Below, in pieces: positions 43,884-55,510 of a DNA stretch of 64,000 nt. The notes below the pieces were generated by a model. It made no database searches, was not told the origin of the DNA, and worked only from the letters and a program-made list of their open reading frames with translations. The stretch spans positions 61,126,944 to 61,190,943 of the forward strand of contig CM026552.1 of assembly GCA_015143295.1 (NCBI GenBank), given 5' to 3'. Origin of the DNA: Tetracentron sinense (Eukaryota > Streptophyta > Magnoliopsida > Trochodendrales > Trochodendraceae). Within the stretch, counting starts at the first letter, position 1, and each line of letters starts with the position of its first letter. Position numbers and translations under genes: made by a program.

Positions 43884-45139
43884 CTTGCACTACATCATCA
43901 GATGCAAGTGCATCACCCTCTGTCAGGGCAAAAACTCGCCCCTGATTCACCTGGCGAGACGGAGGTATAGAACGTGCAGGTTGGGAGGACGCCTGGTATG
44001 ATCCTGTTGGGCAGACTGGGGGCCTAATCCCCTGTGATTGGCCTGGTAAATGCCTTGTCGGGCAATCCATGATCATGTGGCCCTGACGACCACAGTGGAA
44101 ACACCCACCCGATGCCTTCCGGCAATCTCCTGCCGGGTGCCTTTTGCCACAAGACGTGCAGACCTCATATGTGTAGGTCGGAGGGGCCGGAGGAGCCTGA
44201 GGTGCAACGGGCCGTGGGGCGGAAGAGCCTGAGGTCGTGGTGCCTGAGGCGCATACTGCTGTGGAACTGGAGGCGCATGAGACGGCCTCAGTGGTGGTGC
44301 TGGCCACGCATACTGTGGTAGTGCTGGCCATGTGTACTGATAAGGGCCAGTCCGGCCCACCTCTCTGGAGGTGCTGAACTACTGGATTGGCCTCTCACCA
44401 ATTCCATCTTCTTGGACATAGCCTCCGAGTTAGTCTCAACTAACAAGGCCTTATCCACCACTCCGGCGTAAATGGCGTGCCTGAAGACCGAGACTCGGTC
44501 CATGATGAAATCTCTGAGCCCTTGCTCAAACCTCCTTACCTTCATTGCCTCGGTGGCAATCATGTGTGTCGCGAAGTGTGATAGCTCCGAGAACTTGGCT
44601 ACATACTGAGCCACCGACATAGAGCCCTGCTCAAGGTTGATGAATTCTTTCTCTTTCCTTTCCCGTGCTCCGAACGAAAAATACTTCTTATAAAAGGTAT
44701 CCGTGAACTCGCTCCAAGTCCAGGGTTGACCTTGCATGGTCAAATCTCAAGTCCTCAAGGCGGACAACCACCAATGGTGTGCCTCACCCTCAAGCATGAA
44801 AACTGCCCATGCTACTCTATCCTCCTCTGAAGGTGAGAGGACTGCAAAGATCTTCTCCAACTGGAGAATCCATGCCTCTGCAGCGAGAGGGTCCATACTC
44901 CCATGGAATGATGGAGGCCTCAGTCTCCGGAATGCCTCAACCCCAGTTGTGCGTTGTGCTGGTGCTGCAGGTGGAGAAGTAGGTGCCGCCGATGATGGTA
45001 TAGTCTGCCGAGCCGCCAGTACAGCGAGAGTCTTAGCAATGGAGCCTAAGACCTAAGAGAGGTCCAGCTGCTCATCCTCATCTCAAGAAGAAGAGGAAGC
45101 TCTAGTGTGTGGTCCTCGACCCCGTGTGCCCTACCTCAT
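43884..45139 (-). pseudogene. gag of element C
   Basis: ATG at 45139-45137. Minus strand carries MQGQPWTWSEFTDTFYKKYF (near 44740), MSVAQYVAKFSELSHFATHM and RRFEQGLRDFIMDRV (44615-44495), a Pro-rich segment, then the intact zinc knuckle CFHCGRQGHMIMDC near 44100-44060, preceded by CTSCGKRHPAGDCRKAS. The last codons read LTEGDALASDDVVQ before the intron. Stops near 45131, 45055 and 44744 and a shift near 44330. Confidence 0.9.
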
Positions 45140-45182
45140 GACTAATGTCCTGAGAACAATAGCACCACATGAGTCTAACTTG

Positions 45183-45187
45183 GAACC
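45183..45187. repeat. target-site duplication, left copy (GAACC) of solo LTR S1
   Basis: GAACC at 45183-45187 and again at 47368-47372. Confidence 0.93.
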
Positions 45188-45489
45188 TGTCGCGACCCGA
45201 AACCCACCCTAGGAGTTAGAGTGAATCTCAGACGACTAAATCATGACTTACATGACTTGCTTGACAAACCACCTGCAAAACACCCACAGAGCATATACAA
45301 AAGAGGATAACAGCGGAAGCATAACTATAAGACACAGCGGAAGTCTAACAAACCTCTAAGTATATACACATGGTCCAAGTTTTAATACAAAGAAATCAAA
45401 ACAAAGAAAGTGCGGACATGCCCGCCAAAATACATGGATATAATCACTCATGCTCACCCACAGCTAATCCACTCAGAATCTAACACCAC

Positions 45490-45609
45490 CTACTGATAAC
45501 CCTCTAAGGGAGGTTCCTCCAAAGGCTCCTCGACGTACTCCTCCTCCACCCATGGACCAGGAGTACAAACATCAAATGGAGCAGCAGCTCCCTCAGAACC
45601 TGCCGACAT
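45490..45609 (-). CDS. LTR small ORF (39 codons) in S1
   Basis: ATG 45609-45607, TAG 45492-45490. Same length as in A; differs at two residues (C-T-P for C-A-P, and P-L-E for P-V-E). Its retention in a solo LTR could simply reflect recent insertion. Confidence 0.45.
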   Translation of the reverse strand: MSAGSEGAAAPFDVCTPGPWVEEEYVEEPLEEPPLEGYQ

Positions 45610-46984
45610 AAGAAGTACGGCTGAGCATGGAATACTCAGCGGGTACTAAGCACTAACCAACAGTCATAGCATACGGATAGCATACATAAAGCAGGAAACA
45701 ATTCACACATATAAAGCAGGAATGATTCATATCATGACAATAAAGTAAAGCAATATAATTCATCATGTTGCATTCATAAAAGCCGGTAAAACTCTTGAAA
45801 TCTTGTGCACTTGACTTGACTGAAATTACCCTTTTTATGCTTGAAACCTTGTCTACCGTGTCATGCGTGTCATGCTTGTATCATGTGTGTATCATGCTTG
45901 CTTGTTCTGAAAAGTAATCTACTTGTGAGGGAAGGGAGACCCTTCTTCCTAGAATGCTCATGCTTGTCCTACCACGTGTGAGATTCACTTGTGAGATGTC
46001 CTTGTGAGATGCACTTGCGAGGGAAGGGAGACCCTTCTTATGATATGTATGCACTTGCGAGGGAAGGGAGACCCTTCTTATGAAAATGCATGATTGTCTT
46101 GTCCTTGCCAAAAGCGAGGTAAAACATATCGTAGGATATGCCCCACCTCTAAATCTCATTCTTGAAAACCTCGGTAAATCATGTCATGTATGCGTGCTCG
46201 TGAGGTCGTGTGCATACTTGCATTTGGAATTAAATATGGCATTTGAGTAATTCATAACACATAACATCAATGATTTGAGCAATTTAGTATTCATATCATT
46301 TAGGGAAAGCGAACAATCACACTATCATGACCCTAGCAATTTCCATAAACCTTAAACATGAAATTTATTAATTTATTATTCATTTCATTCATCTTGGCAT
46401 TTCATCAAACATGGTGTGTTCGTTATTGATTTACCCTACAACATGCTTTTCTAGATGGGTTTTACTCAAATCATGCATGTGTGTTCATTATTGGAACAAT
46501 GCCCTCCCCATTTTAATCATCACAACACAACCATTGGCATCCAATCGCCCATTCCATCTCCATTCACCATTCACAACCATCTATCTCATAGCACATGTGT
46601 AAATAAAGGAAAATAAAGAGAAATAAAGGGAAAAGAGGAACTATAACTAGGAGGGTAGCAAGAAGTACCGACCTTGAAGAAATGAGGAAGAAACCCCTTC
46701 CAAAAACGACCGTGAGTTGCTGCCCTAGCTTGAGGAGATGCTCCTCACGAGCTTGTGCCTTGATCTTGAAGAAAAATGGGCTTGAGCTGAGTGTTGGTTC
46801 ACAAACCCCTTGATTTCTCTCCAAAATAGAAACCCTAGGTTTAGGAATCGCCCTCTCCTCTCTTCTTATCTCCCAATCTCTCTAAGTGTCGAAATGAAGC
46901 CCTAAAGGCTCGGGTTAAACTCTTAAGGTAAGAGTGAACCGACCAAAAGACCATAATACCCTTACTGAAATTTCTGCAAAAACG

Positions 46985-47165
46985 CGAGTTCCGAGCGATC
47001 GGTGTTAATGACCGATCGATCGGTTTCATAACCGAGCGATCGGTTAAAATTTCACTCTCTGGAAAATTTCCCCATACAAAAATCTTGACCAATCGATAGC
47101 CTCCGAGCGATCGGGTTTGGACCGATCGATCGCTCCATGGATCGAGCGATCGGTGGTCTGCAGGT
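46985..47165. repeat. CGAGCGATCGGT / ACCGATCGATCGGT array in S1
   Basis: Seven or more palindromic units around a 71-bp block (47031-47101) with CTCTCTGGAAAATTTCCCCA. That block is shared with the copia LTR at 60098-60168. Confidence 0.85.
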
Positions 47166-47372
47166 CCAAACTGTTTTGGCCATAACTTTTGACTCGTTCG
47201 TCCGATTTTGACAATTCAACTTGCGTTGGGTTCGTACTTCGAAAACGAACATTTCTGACGTTTCAGAATTTCCAATTTCTTCCTTATTTATTAATTATAC
47301 CTCTTTAAAGGCAAAATAGCAACGAAGGTGTCATGCATTAAATGTGAAAAAGGTCCGGGGCTCTACAGAACC

Positions 47373-47656
47373 ACAATTTATCACAATTCCATTTCACAAC
47401 AATTCAAGTAATACTATTGGTATAATACAATTATACATTGCATCATGCCCATCGGTGTATACATAATAGACTTAGTGTTCTAGCGTTTCTAGACTTTGTT
47501 CTTGGTTTAAACAACCATTTAGACTAAGACTAATGTTTAGTCTCACACTTGGAATCAAGACTCACTTCTGACTTACTTCCTAACTTGCCTCCTAACATAT
47601 GCCCTACTCAAGCCGTGGTACCAAATTCTAACTGACCCTAAAGACCTAAAGCCTAG
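47373..47656 (-). other. leader of element C, upstream part
   Basis: Non-coding. Continues at 45182 once S1 is removed; together about 330 bp, close to the leader of A. Confidence 0.8.
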
Positions 47657-47668
47657 GCACTGATACCA
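47657..47668 (-). other. primer binding site of element C
   Basis: Minus strand TGGTATCAGTGC: 11 of 12 bases match the iMet-type PBS of element A. Confidence 0.85.
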
Positions 47669-47672
47669 CCTC

Positions 47673-50062
47673 TGTCGCGACCCAAAACCCACCTTAGGAG
47701 TTAGAGTGAATCTTGGACGACTTATCATAACTTACATGCCTTGCCTGACGAAATAACCTGCAAAATACCTGGAGCATATACAATAGAGGACGACATAGCG
47801 GAAGCGTAACTACATAGCACAACGGAAATCTAACAAAACCCCTTTGTATATACATGATCCAAGTTTATACACAATGAACTCACAAAAGAAAGTGAAGACA
47901 TGCCCGCCAAAATACATGAATATAATCTCTCAAGCTCACCCACAATCTCTCACTTAGAATCTACCACCTAATAGTGACCATCTACATGAGGCTCCTCAGC
48001 AGGGACCTCCTCGATGTACTCCTCCACCCATGGACCAGGAGCACAGATGTCGAAAGGAGTAGCCGCTCCACTCTCACCTGCCGACATAAGACGTATGGCT
48101 GAGCATGGAATACTCAGCGTGTACCAAATACTAACCAACAGCCATAGCATAGCAATAACAATCTAAGGCAAAAATCAATTTATATCATAACAGGAAAGCA
48201 AACAGTTTATAGTTCATGCTTGTATCACATCAAAGCCGGTAAAACTCTTGAAAACATCATGTGCTTAACTTACCTTGAAAATATTCTTTTCGTGCGTGAA
48301 AACTTGCTTTTCATGTGTCTTGTTTTGTCGTATCGTATCGTGTCATGCTTGTATCATGCGTGTCATGCGTGTATCATGCTTGCTTGCATGCTTGGAAAAT
48401 AAACATGTTCATGCTACTTGTGAGGGAGGGGAGGCCCCTCTTCCTAAATGAGAAACAACTTGTGAGGGAGGGGAGACCCCTCTTTAACGAAATGCATTGA
48501 ATGTAACATGCATGCTTGGGGCGTTCTTGTTCGTATCAAAAAGCGAGGCAAAACATATCTTAAGATATATCCTACCTCTATTTACCAACCCTTTTGTTTG
48601 GCCTTATCATGGTGTTCGTGAATCGGGAATAAAACCTTGAAAACAAAACACGGTGTTTAATGCTTGAAACCCTACTTGTGGACTACAAGTCGTGCTCGTG
48701 GTTCCGTGTACAATTAAGGATGACAATGGCATATAAAGAACATTTGCATTCGATCAACAATTAAATCAAATAAATAAGCAATTAACCTAACAATATACCA
48801 TTCTATGAAGTAAAGAAATTCACACATGAATTTTGTAAGAATCATTAGCAATTTCTTCATTTTGGTATTTCATCAAACAATTGGTATGTTCATTATGATT
48901 AATACCTAAATCTTGCATTACTAGGTGGGTTAATGCTCACAACACACATGTATGTTTGTTATTGGTACAATACCCTTCCCATTCCATTCATCACACCAAC
49001 ACACGACATCCAATCGCCCATTCACATCGACACAACCATCCACCTTCATCCACTCGTCCCATCTCATTATCTTACTTAGAAATTAAGAAAAAACACAAAA
49101 TGAAGGAAAACAAAGATAAGAGATGAACTAGAAGGTTAGTATAGGGTACCGACTTTCAATAGAGGGAAGAAAACCCTTAATGTGGAGCTCTAACTTGAGG
49201 AAGAACCCCTCTTGGGTTTAAAGAACTCTAGTTTCCTTGAGGAAGATCCTTGCTTGCAAATCTCCAAGCTTGAACCTCCCATGATCTCCAAATCAAAGCC
49301 TCTTTGGAGGATTTCCCAAATCTCCTCTCATCCTCTTTCTTCCCTCTTTCTCTCTTCTAGGTTAGAAAAGCCCCAAAATGAGGATTCCTAAACAAGAAAA
49401 TGGTTTAAGACCCTCAAATCCGGCATCAGTTACCACATGCTATCGATCGCACACTTGTCTGCGATCGATCGCAAGTCCTTACGATCGATCGCACATGGAT
49501 GCGATCTATCGCACATGAACCCGAACGTTTTTGGTCTGATTTTCCCTACATGCGATCGATCCCATACTCTTGAGATCGATCGCAGATCCCTGCGATTTAT
49601 CGCACCTGGGGAATCCATCTATCGCATATGGCCCAGGGAGTTTGGAACCCATTTCGCCTGCATGCGATCGATCGCACCTGAGTTGTGATCGATCGCACCC
49701 TCCAGATTTTTGTTGTTTTTCTCCCAGTTTTCCCCACTTTGGTAATTCGGCCATAACTTTTGACTCAGTTGCCCGATTTTGATGATTCAACTTGCGTTGG
49801 ATTCGTCTCTTGAAGGGAAACATTTCTGGTACTTTAGAATTTCCAATTTCTTCTTTATTTATTGACCAAATTTTCCTTAAAGTTGACTGATCCGCAAATG
49901 AGATTCAGTAACTCGGGTTTTCGACATATCCGACTTAGGAATACTACTTCTTAACACTTAAAGTTCTTTAAATTTCCTCATTTCATAGAATTAGGAGGAT
50001 TACAAAGGCTTAACACCTTGGCACGGGTTCCAATACATGGCAAAAATTTCTGGGGTGCTACA
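47673..50062 (-). repeat. 5' LTR of element C
   Basis: 2390 bp, TGTCGCGACCC...GGGGTGCTACA on the plus strand. Contains the small ORF 47968-48087, palindrome 48554-48569, donor-like AA/GTCGGTACC at 49153 and the GCGATCGATCGC array 49438-49700. Confidence 0.94.
47968..48087 (-). CDS. LTR small ORF (39 codons), 5' LTR of element C
   Basis: ATG 48087-48085, TAG 47970-47968. Begins MSAGESGAATP, then PFDICAPGPWVEEYIEEV, and ends GHY. One Glu codon is missing relative to A's EEEY. The copy in the other LTR of the same element runs 7 codons longer because its TAG reads TAT. Confidence 0.45.
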   Translation of the reverse strand: MSAGESGAATPFDICAPGPWVEEYIEEVPAEEPHVDGHY

Positions 50063-50067
50063 CCACT
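50063..50067. repeat. target-site duplication, right copy (CCACT) of element C
   Basis: Identical to 37932-37936. Confidence 0.92.
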
Positions 50068-52099
50068 GGCTGACCACATCTTGTGTATTCGCCGCCATCT
50101 CAACAGGATATCAGTCTAGAAGGAACCCGCGGCTGACCTACCTACCGGCCTCTTCTGGCTAGTCTTACGGAGGAACTATGGCATCCAATGCCACCACTCC
50201 TAGACTTCCCACAACGAAGGTAACCCCGATAGACCCAGCCGTTGCCCTCTTCTGACCCATCCAGAGAAGAACCCCCACACTATACACCATCGGATACTCA
50301 GCCACTGACTCCCTAGGACTCTGACATCTCTTGACTACCAGTCCCGAAGGAACCACGACATCCAATACCGCCACTCCTGACCTAGTCCAAGAGGAACCAC
50401 GGAGACCTAGACAAACAGACCGACATCTCCCGTCTATCAGTCCCAGGGAACCCACGACATCCAATGCCGTCATCCTGGACCTAGACAAGGAGGAAACATG
50501 GCCCCACGTAACCACGGGGTAGGTTTTCTAACCAAAAACAACGTTAATTATCCCAAGCCCTGCTTGGATAACCAACACACTGGGGCATCACGCCCGTATA
50601 CCAAATCCACAAGTATGTTACTCCGATAGGGAGCATACCCAGGCCAATAGACACTCTCCATTGCCTTAAAAATGCCAACCGTGACTTTTGGGGCTTCCCA
50701 AGATGACCTCATAAACATAAGGGAGTCAACATTGGCTTCCAAAGCACATTGCCCAGCATACGATCGATCGTTACCCTACGATCTATAGCACACAAGCTGA
50801 AGTCTAAATTTTCAGTTGTGAACAGCCCGAAACTGAGGCTACATCCCTCTACTCCAATTTAATCGCTTCCCGCATTCATCCACACATCATTTTAGGGTCT
50901 CAGACACTTTTTATTCATCCACATCATTCACACATCCCAAACCACGATAAAAATTATAAAAATAGAAGAAAATAGGAAGGAAATAGAGGGTTTTTACCCT
51001 GTTTCACGCTTTTCAAGGTCCCACGTGCATGATCCGATGACACCACAATGTTTAGCACGTCGAAAAAACCCGGGTAGTACGCATGCAACTACTCCCTCCA
51101 CTTTCTCTCTCCTCTTCTCTCTCTCTCTCTAGTTTCTCTCTCTAGAAACGCTTGGACCGTCTGTCCCCAGCTCACTGTGCAAAGTGAAAAAAATGAATAA
51201 AGGATTTGCCTTTATATAGGCTAAGGGATGGAATCGTGCGCAACACGCAAGACCCACATTGGTGTGGTGTTTGACTAGTTTTGACCAGTTTGACCGTCTT
51301 TCCGATTTTTCGCACATACAAGCCTCCAAAACCCTACCAAATGTCATCTGATCATGACGAAACTTCAGGTGACCGAACTTGGGGTAGTTCGACATCTACT
51401 GTAAAAATTTTGGGGAAAAATACTGAGTTTTGACAGTTGTACTTTAGTCCGGAAAAAAAATGCAAAACCCACTAATTTCCTGATTTTGGACACAAAACAT
51501 GCTGCTGTTTCTTCGTTTGAGATGATTAACTGCCGAAATGACAGACGGTCATCCTCACGGCCGACTAATTGTGGTACCAATCGCATGGATTTCTATTAGA
51601 ATCCCCAACAATTATGGAGTCCCAACTGAATTCTGGAAAATCTGGAATTTCCTGGTTTTCTAGATTTTCTTACATTTAAGATTCCTGCGGTCTCGCGAAT
51701 AGATACGCAACGGAACCGAAACTTCAGGTGATTGAACTTAGGGTAGTCGTCCACTATAACAATTTCAGAGAAAAATACTGAGTTTTGACAGTTGCACTTT
51801 AGTCCGGAAGAAAAATGCAAAACTCACTAATTTCCCAGTTTTTCTCAATTTTATCACACATAATGGCCCCGCGGTCCCGCGAAATGATACCTGACGGAAC
51901 TGATACAATAGGGGTGTGTCTCAACAGTCAACCAGCACACTGTGTGTGATTTTTGAGAAAAGATACTGAGATTTCATCGGTACACTTCAATCCCGAGCAA
52001 AACCCACTTTTTATTAATTTAACAAACACTCAAATATTTAACCCCAGTTAAGGACCAATAAACGCATAATTTTATTATTTACAAGTCTGGGGCATTACA
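50068..52099 (-). repeat. 3' LTR of element E, proximal part
   Basis: Minus strand starts TGTAATGCCCCAGAC at 52099. TATA box CCTATATAAA at 51211-51220. Recurring ACGACATCCAATRCCG units of about 40 bp at 50170, 50347 and 50449 with irregular spacing. A duplicated U3 segment (51355-52000). One GATCGATCG patch near 50760. Confidence 0.8.
51355..52010. repeat. duplicated U3 segment in element E (about 357-bp spacing)
   Basis: AATACTGAGTTTTGACAGTT...TTTAGTCCGG occurs near 51419 and 51775 with flanking CGAAACTTCAGGTGA both times. A third, weak copy (GATACTGAGATTTCATCGG) lies near 51962. Confidence 0.8.
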
Positions 52100-52113
52100 A
52101 TGTCCCCTCCTTA
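52100..52113 (-). other. polypurine tract of element E
   Basis: Minus strand TAAGGAGGGGACAT before TGTAATGCCCC. Confidence 0.8.
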
Positions 52114-54333
52114 CAAAAATTTCATCCTCGAAATTTGGCATATCAGTTTTCAAGATTTACAACACAGATAAATCCTCAAACAACTAAGGATGGCTATCTC
52201 ACATCGCGTCCTCAAGCTCCTTGGTGGATTCTTCTATGCTATGATGTTGCCACAAAACCTTAACCAGCTTGATTGTTTTAGTCCGCAACACTTGTTCCTT
52301 GTGGTCCAAGATTTGCACTGGTTTTTCCTCAAAAGTTAAGTCTTCTCGAACTTCAATTGGTTCATGACGAATCACATGTGAAGGATCAGGAAAATATTTC
52401 CTCAACATGGATATATGAAATACATTGTGAACCCTCTCCAACTCTAGTGGTAGTGCCAGACGGTAGGCTACACTGCCTATTTTGGCCAAAATTTCAAAAG
52501 GCCCGATAAATCGTAGACTTAATTTACTCTGCTTCCCAAAACGTACGACACCTTTTGATGGAGAGACCTTCAAGAAGACATGATCGCCAGCCTGAAATTC
52601 TAGGTCCCGACGCTTTCCATCGGCATAACTCTTCTGCCGACTCTGAGCAACTAATAGTCTAGATCGAATTAACTCAATCTTCTTAGAAGTTTTTTGTACC
52701 AGTTCCAGTCCCAATAGCTTATGTTCTCCAACTTCAGTCCAACATACTGGCGACCAACAGCTCCGGCCATACAAGGCTTCATAAGGAGTCATTTGAATAC
52801 TTGTCTGATAACTGTTATTATATGCAAATTCAATCAAAGTCAAGTGATCATCCCAGTTTCTTCAAAAGTCCAGGTTGCAAGTGCGTAACATATCTTCTAG
52901 TGTTTGAATCGTGCGCTCGGACTGTCCATCGGTCTGAGGATGATAAATTGTACTCATGTTTAGCTGCGTATCCAAGGCTTCTTGTAAACTCTACCAGAAC
53001 CGAGAAGTGAATCGTGGATTGTGATCTGATACAATTGTCACCGGTATATCATGCAGCTTCATAATCTCTCTGATATACAGCTTCGACAGATTTTCCAACG
53101 TGATGGTGTCTGTAATATCGAGGAAGTGAGCCGAATTAGTTAGTCTATCGACTATCACCCAGACAACGTCGTGTCCACTCCTTGTTCTTGGTAGTCCCAC
53201 CACAAAGTCCATCGTGATATGTTCCCACTTCCACTCGGGAATCGGTATCGAATTCAGCAAACCAGACGATTTCTTAACTTGATGGCAGACCAGATAGCGA
53301 GAGACATACTCTGCAATTTCTCTGTTCATGCCGTTCCACCAGGAGTTTCTCTTCACATCATGGTACATCTTCGTGCTTCCAGGGTGCACTGCGAAACGCG
53401 ATCGGTGTGCCTCGTTGAGTAGTTCATTTTTCAGCTCGAGGTTTGCAGGTACACTCACACGACCTTGAAATCGGAGGATTCCATCTTCTGATTCTTCAAA
53501 ATCACTCCCTTTTCCCTGAAGCATTTTGTCCTTAATGGCCTTGATCTTTGAATCTTCTAACTGCGCTTCTTGAATCTTCTGTAATAATACCGGCTTAGCT
53601 GGAATACTAGTCAACCGAACGCTATTTTCTTGGAATCCCAGACTCAGATTCCAATTCTTGAACTCTTCTATCATCTTCCAGCGATCTGCCCTCATGAATG
53701 CAATAGATCCGACCGTCTTTCTGCTCAAGGCGTCTGCCACCACATTACCCTTACCAAGGTGATACTGGATCACATAATCGTAATCCTTTAGAAAATCCAT
53801 TCATCTTCTCTGACACATGTTAAGTTCATTCTAAGATAAGAGATACTTCAAACTCTTGTGATCACTGTAGATCACCATTTTTTCTCCGTCTAAGTAATGC
53901 CTCCAGATCTTCAATGTGAACACCACGGCTGCCAATTCCAGATCATGCGTGGGATAGTTCAGCTGCCGAGAACCATAAGCAATGAACTTTTTATTCTGCA
54001 TCAACACACAACCGAGACCTTTTCTAGAAGCATCATAGTATACCTCAAAATCTCCCGATCTGAAGGGAGTGGTTAACACTGGGGTAGTTGTTAATCTCTT
54101 TTTCAATTCTTGAAAACTTCGCTCCAGCACTGCAGTCCATTCAAACTTCATATCTTTCTTCATCAACTCTATTAATGGGGCAGCAATCTTAGAAAACCCT
54201 TCCACAAACCATCGATCCACAAATATTCCATTCCTTGACACAATATGCCCAAGGAAGGCTATCTCCTTCATCCAAAACTCACACTTGGAGAACTTAGCAT
54301 ACAACTGATTGTCTCGTAGCGTTTGCAGCTTTT
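52114..54333 (-). pseudogene. pol of element E: RT end, RNase H, integrase, chromodomain
   Basis: Minus strand: [19 protein letters not shown] at about 54330-54270 is the end of the RT palm. RNase [11 protein letters not shown] near 54030 and [12 protein letters not shown] near 53870. Integrase: HPGSTKMYHDVKRNSWWNGM near 53390, TMDFVVGLPR near 53210, SDHNPRF near 53010. GPY/F FIGPFEILAKIGSVAYRL near 52515, chromodomain VLWQHHSIEES near 52250. The RT thumb has an internal deletion: NGIFVD runs straight into [14 protein letters not shown], losing about 30 residues. Stops near 52200, 52990 and 53820. Confidence 0.88.
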
Positions 54334-54375
54334 GAAGAAGATGTTGCAGAGGCTCTTGATGATGACTTTATCAGT

Positions 54376-54380
54376 GAAGA
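54376..54380. repeat. target-site duplication, left copy (GAAGA) of solo LTR S2
   Basis: GAAGA at 54376-54380 and 57450-57454. Confidence 0.92.
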
Positions 54381-55117
54381 TGTAACACCCCAAAATACCC
54401 CCTAGGAGTTAAGAGGTTTTGGCGACATGACTTATACTTAAAACTATCCTGCAAGGAGTATACAAGGCATGATAAATCGTGAACCTGAAATTTTTTTTCA
54501 TAACTTAGTTGTATTCCAAATACAATTGTTTACAATAACTAAATAGAAAACATGTACATGACTCCTTAACTTGAGTCCTATCTCAAGTGATACAAATATC
54601 CCCAGACATAAGAACCCAAAATACATGTCTCTCTCTCACTCATCCCAACCCTATGACTGCATGTCAACCCCTAACATCTAACTGATAATCCGAGCAACTC
54701 CTACTCTCTATGAACCGCCTTGATATCCGTATGGTGTACCTGCCAACATCAATAAGTATGGCTGAGTATGGAATACTTAGCGAGTACAAGCTACTAGCTA
54801 ACAACAGTAATAACATTAATATGTCAAGCGTAGTACAGTTCATCATCATGTCTATATTTACAAAATCAGAGTACAGAAGCTAAGACAAAATAACAATTGT
54901 AAAACTCTAGAACATTATATTTTACATCATGCCTTATGTTCATGCTTTCACCAAAACGTGTTTCAATTTCCTCATGCATCTCGTGAGTTCTTTATGCATC
55001 TCATGTATCTTGTCTAGTTTTAACTAGTACCCGAACTATGAAATGGATGGACATACTTGGATCTTGTCTTGTTCTTGTCTTGTGGGAGTCATGTGTGTTT
55101 TCTTGTTAACTTGCTTG

Positions 55118-55510
55118 CTTGGAAACAGATGATAGTGCCCGTACCTAGTCTTAGTACACAAAACATCCTTTCATGATTCTTTATTCTTGCTTGGAGACAG
55201 ATACTAATACCCGTACCTGGTCTTAGTATATTAACACCCTTTCATACTTGTCTTGGAAACATATACTAGTGCCCGTACCTGGTCTTAGTACACTAGCATA
55301 CTTTCATATTATTCATGTCTTGGAAACAGATACTAATGCTCATACCTGGTCTTAGTACACTAGTATCCTTTCATGCTTGTTATTTTGATTGGAGACAGAT
55401 ACTAGTACCCGTATTTGGTCTTAGTATACCAGCATCCTCTCATACTTATTGGGGAACAGATGTTAGTGCCCGTACCTGGTCTCAGTACACTAACATCCTT
55501 CCATGTTTTA
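55118..55510. repeat. tandem hairpin units in S2, about six copies of 60-75 bp
   Basis: Each unit has an arm such as GATACTAGTG, the core CCCGTACCTGGTCTTAGTA and the opposing arm CACTAGTATC, then CCTTTCATGCTTG. Unit starts are near 55120, 55197, 55255, 55327, 55395 and 55457. Confidence 0.8.

Larger units (their letters stand above)
45188..47367 (-). mobile_element. Solo LTR S1 (Tekay-like) nested in the leader of element C
   Basis: 2180 bp, plus strand TGTCGCGACCC...GGGGCTCTACA, flanked by a perfect GAACC duplication. No internal sequence remains, which indicates LTR-LTR recombination. It is the closest relative of the element A LTR in this window in its two ends, small ORF and leader. Its palindrome slot differs: CGAGCGATCGGT array at 46985-47165 instead of A's 74-bp array. 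Confidence 0.95.
37937..50062 (-). mobile_element. Element C: Tekay/Del-like Ty3/gypsy chromovirus, complete but decayed, containing solo LTR S1
   Basis: Minus-strand order: 5' LTR 50062-47673, PBS 47668-47657, leader (with S1 inserted), gag, intron, pol, PPT, 3' LTR 40323-37937. The target duplication CCACT is intact on both sides. Its proteins are close relatives of those of element A, with more stops. The LTRs (2390 and 2387 bp) differ visibly more than A's, so it is older. Confidence 0.95.
36998..54333 (-). mobile_element. Element E: Ty3/gypsy element (3' LTR and pol), truncated in RT, split by element C
   Basis: Right to left: pol from the RT region (54333) to the chromodomain end near 52199, PPT, then the 3' LTR in two parts (52099-50068 and 37936-36998) with element C between. 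Removing C leaves an LTR of about 2971 bp. The 5' part (gag, protease, most of RT, 5' LTR) is missing at an abrupt junction near 54330. Confidence 0.85.
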
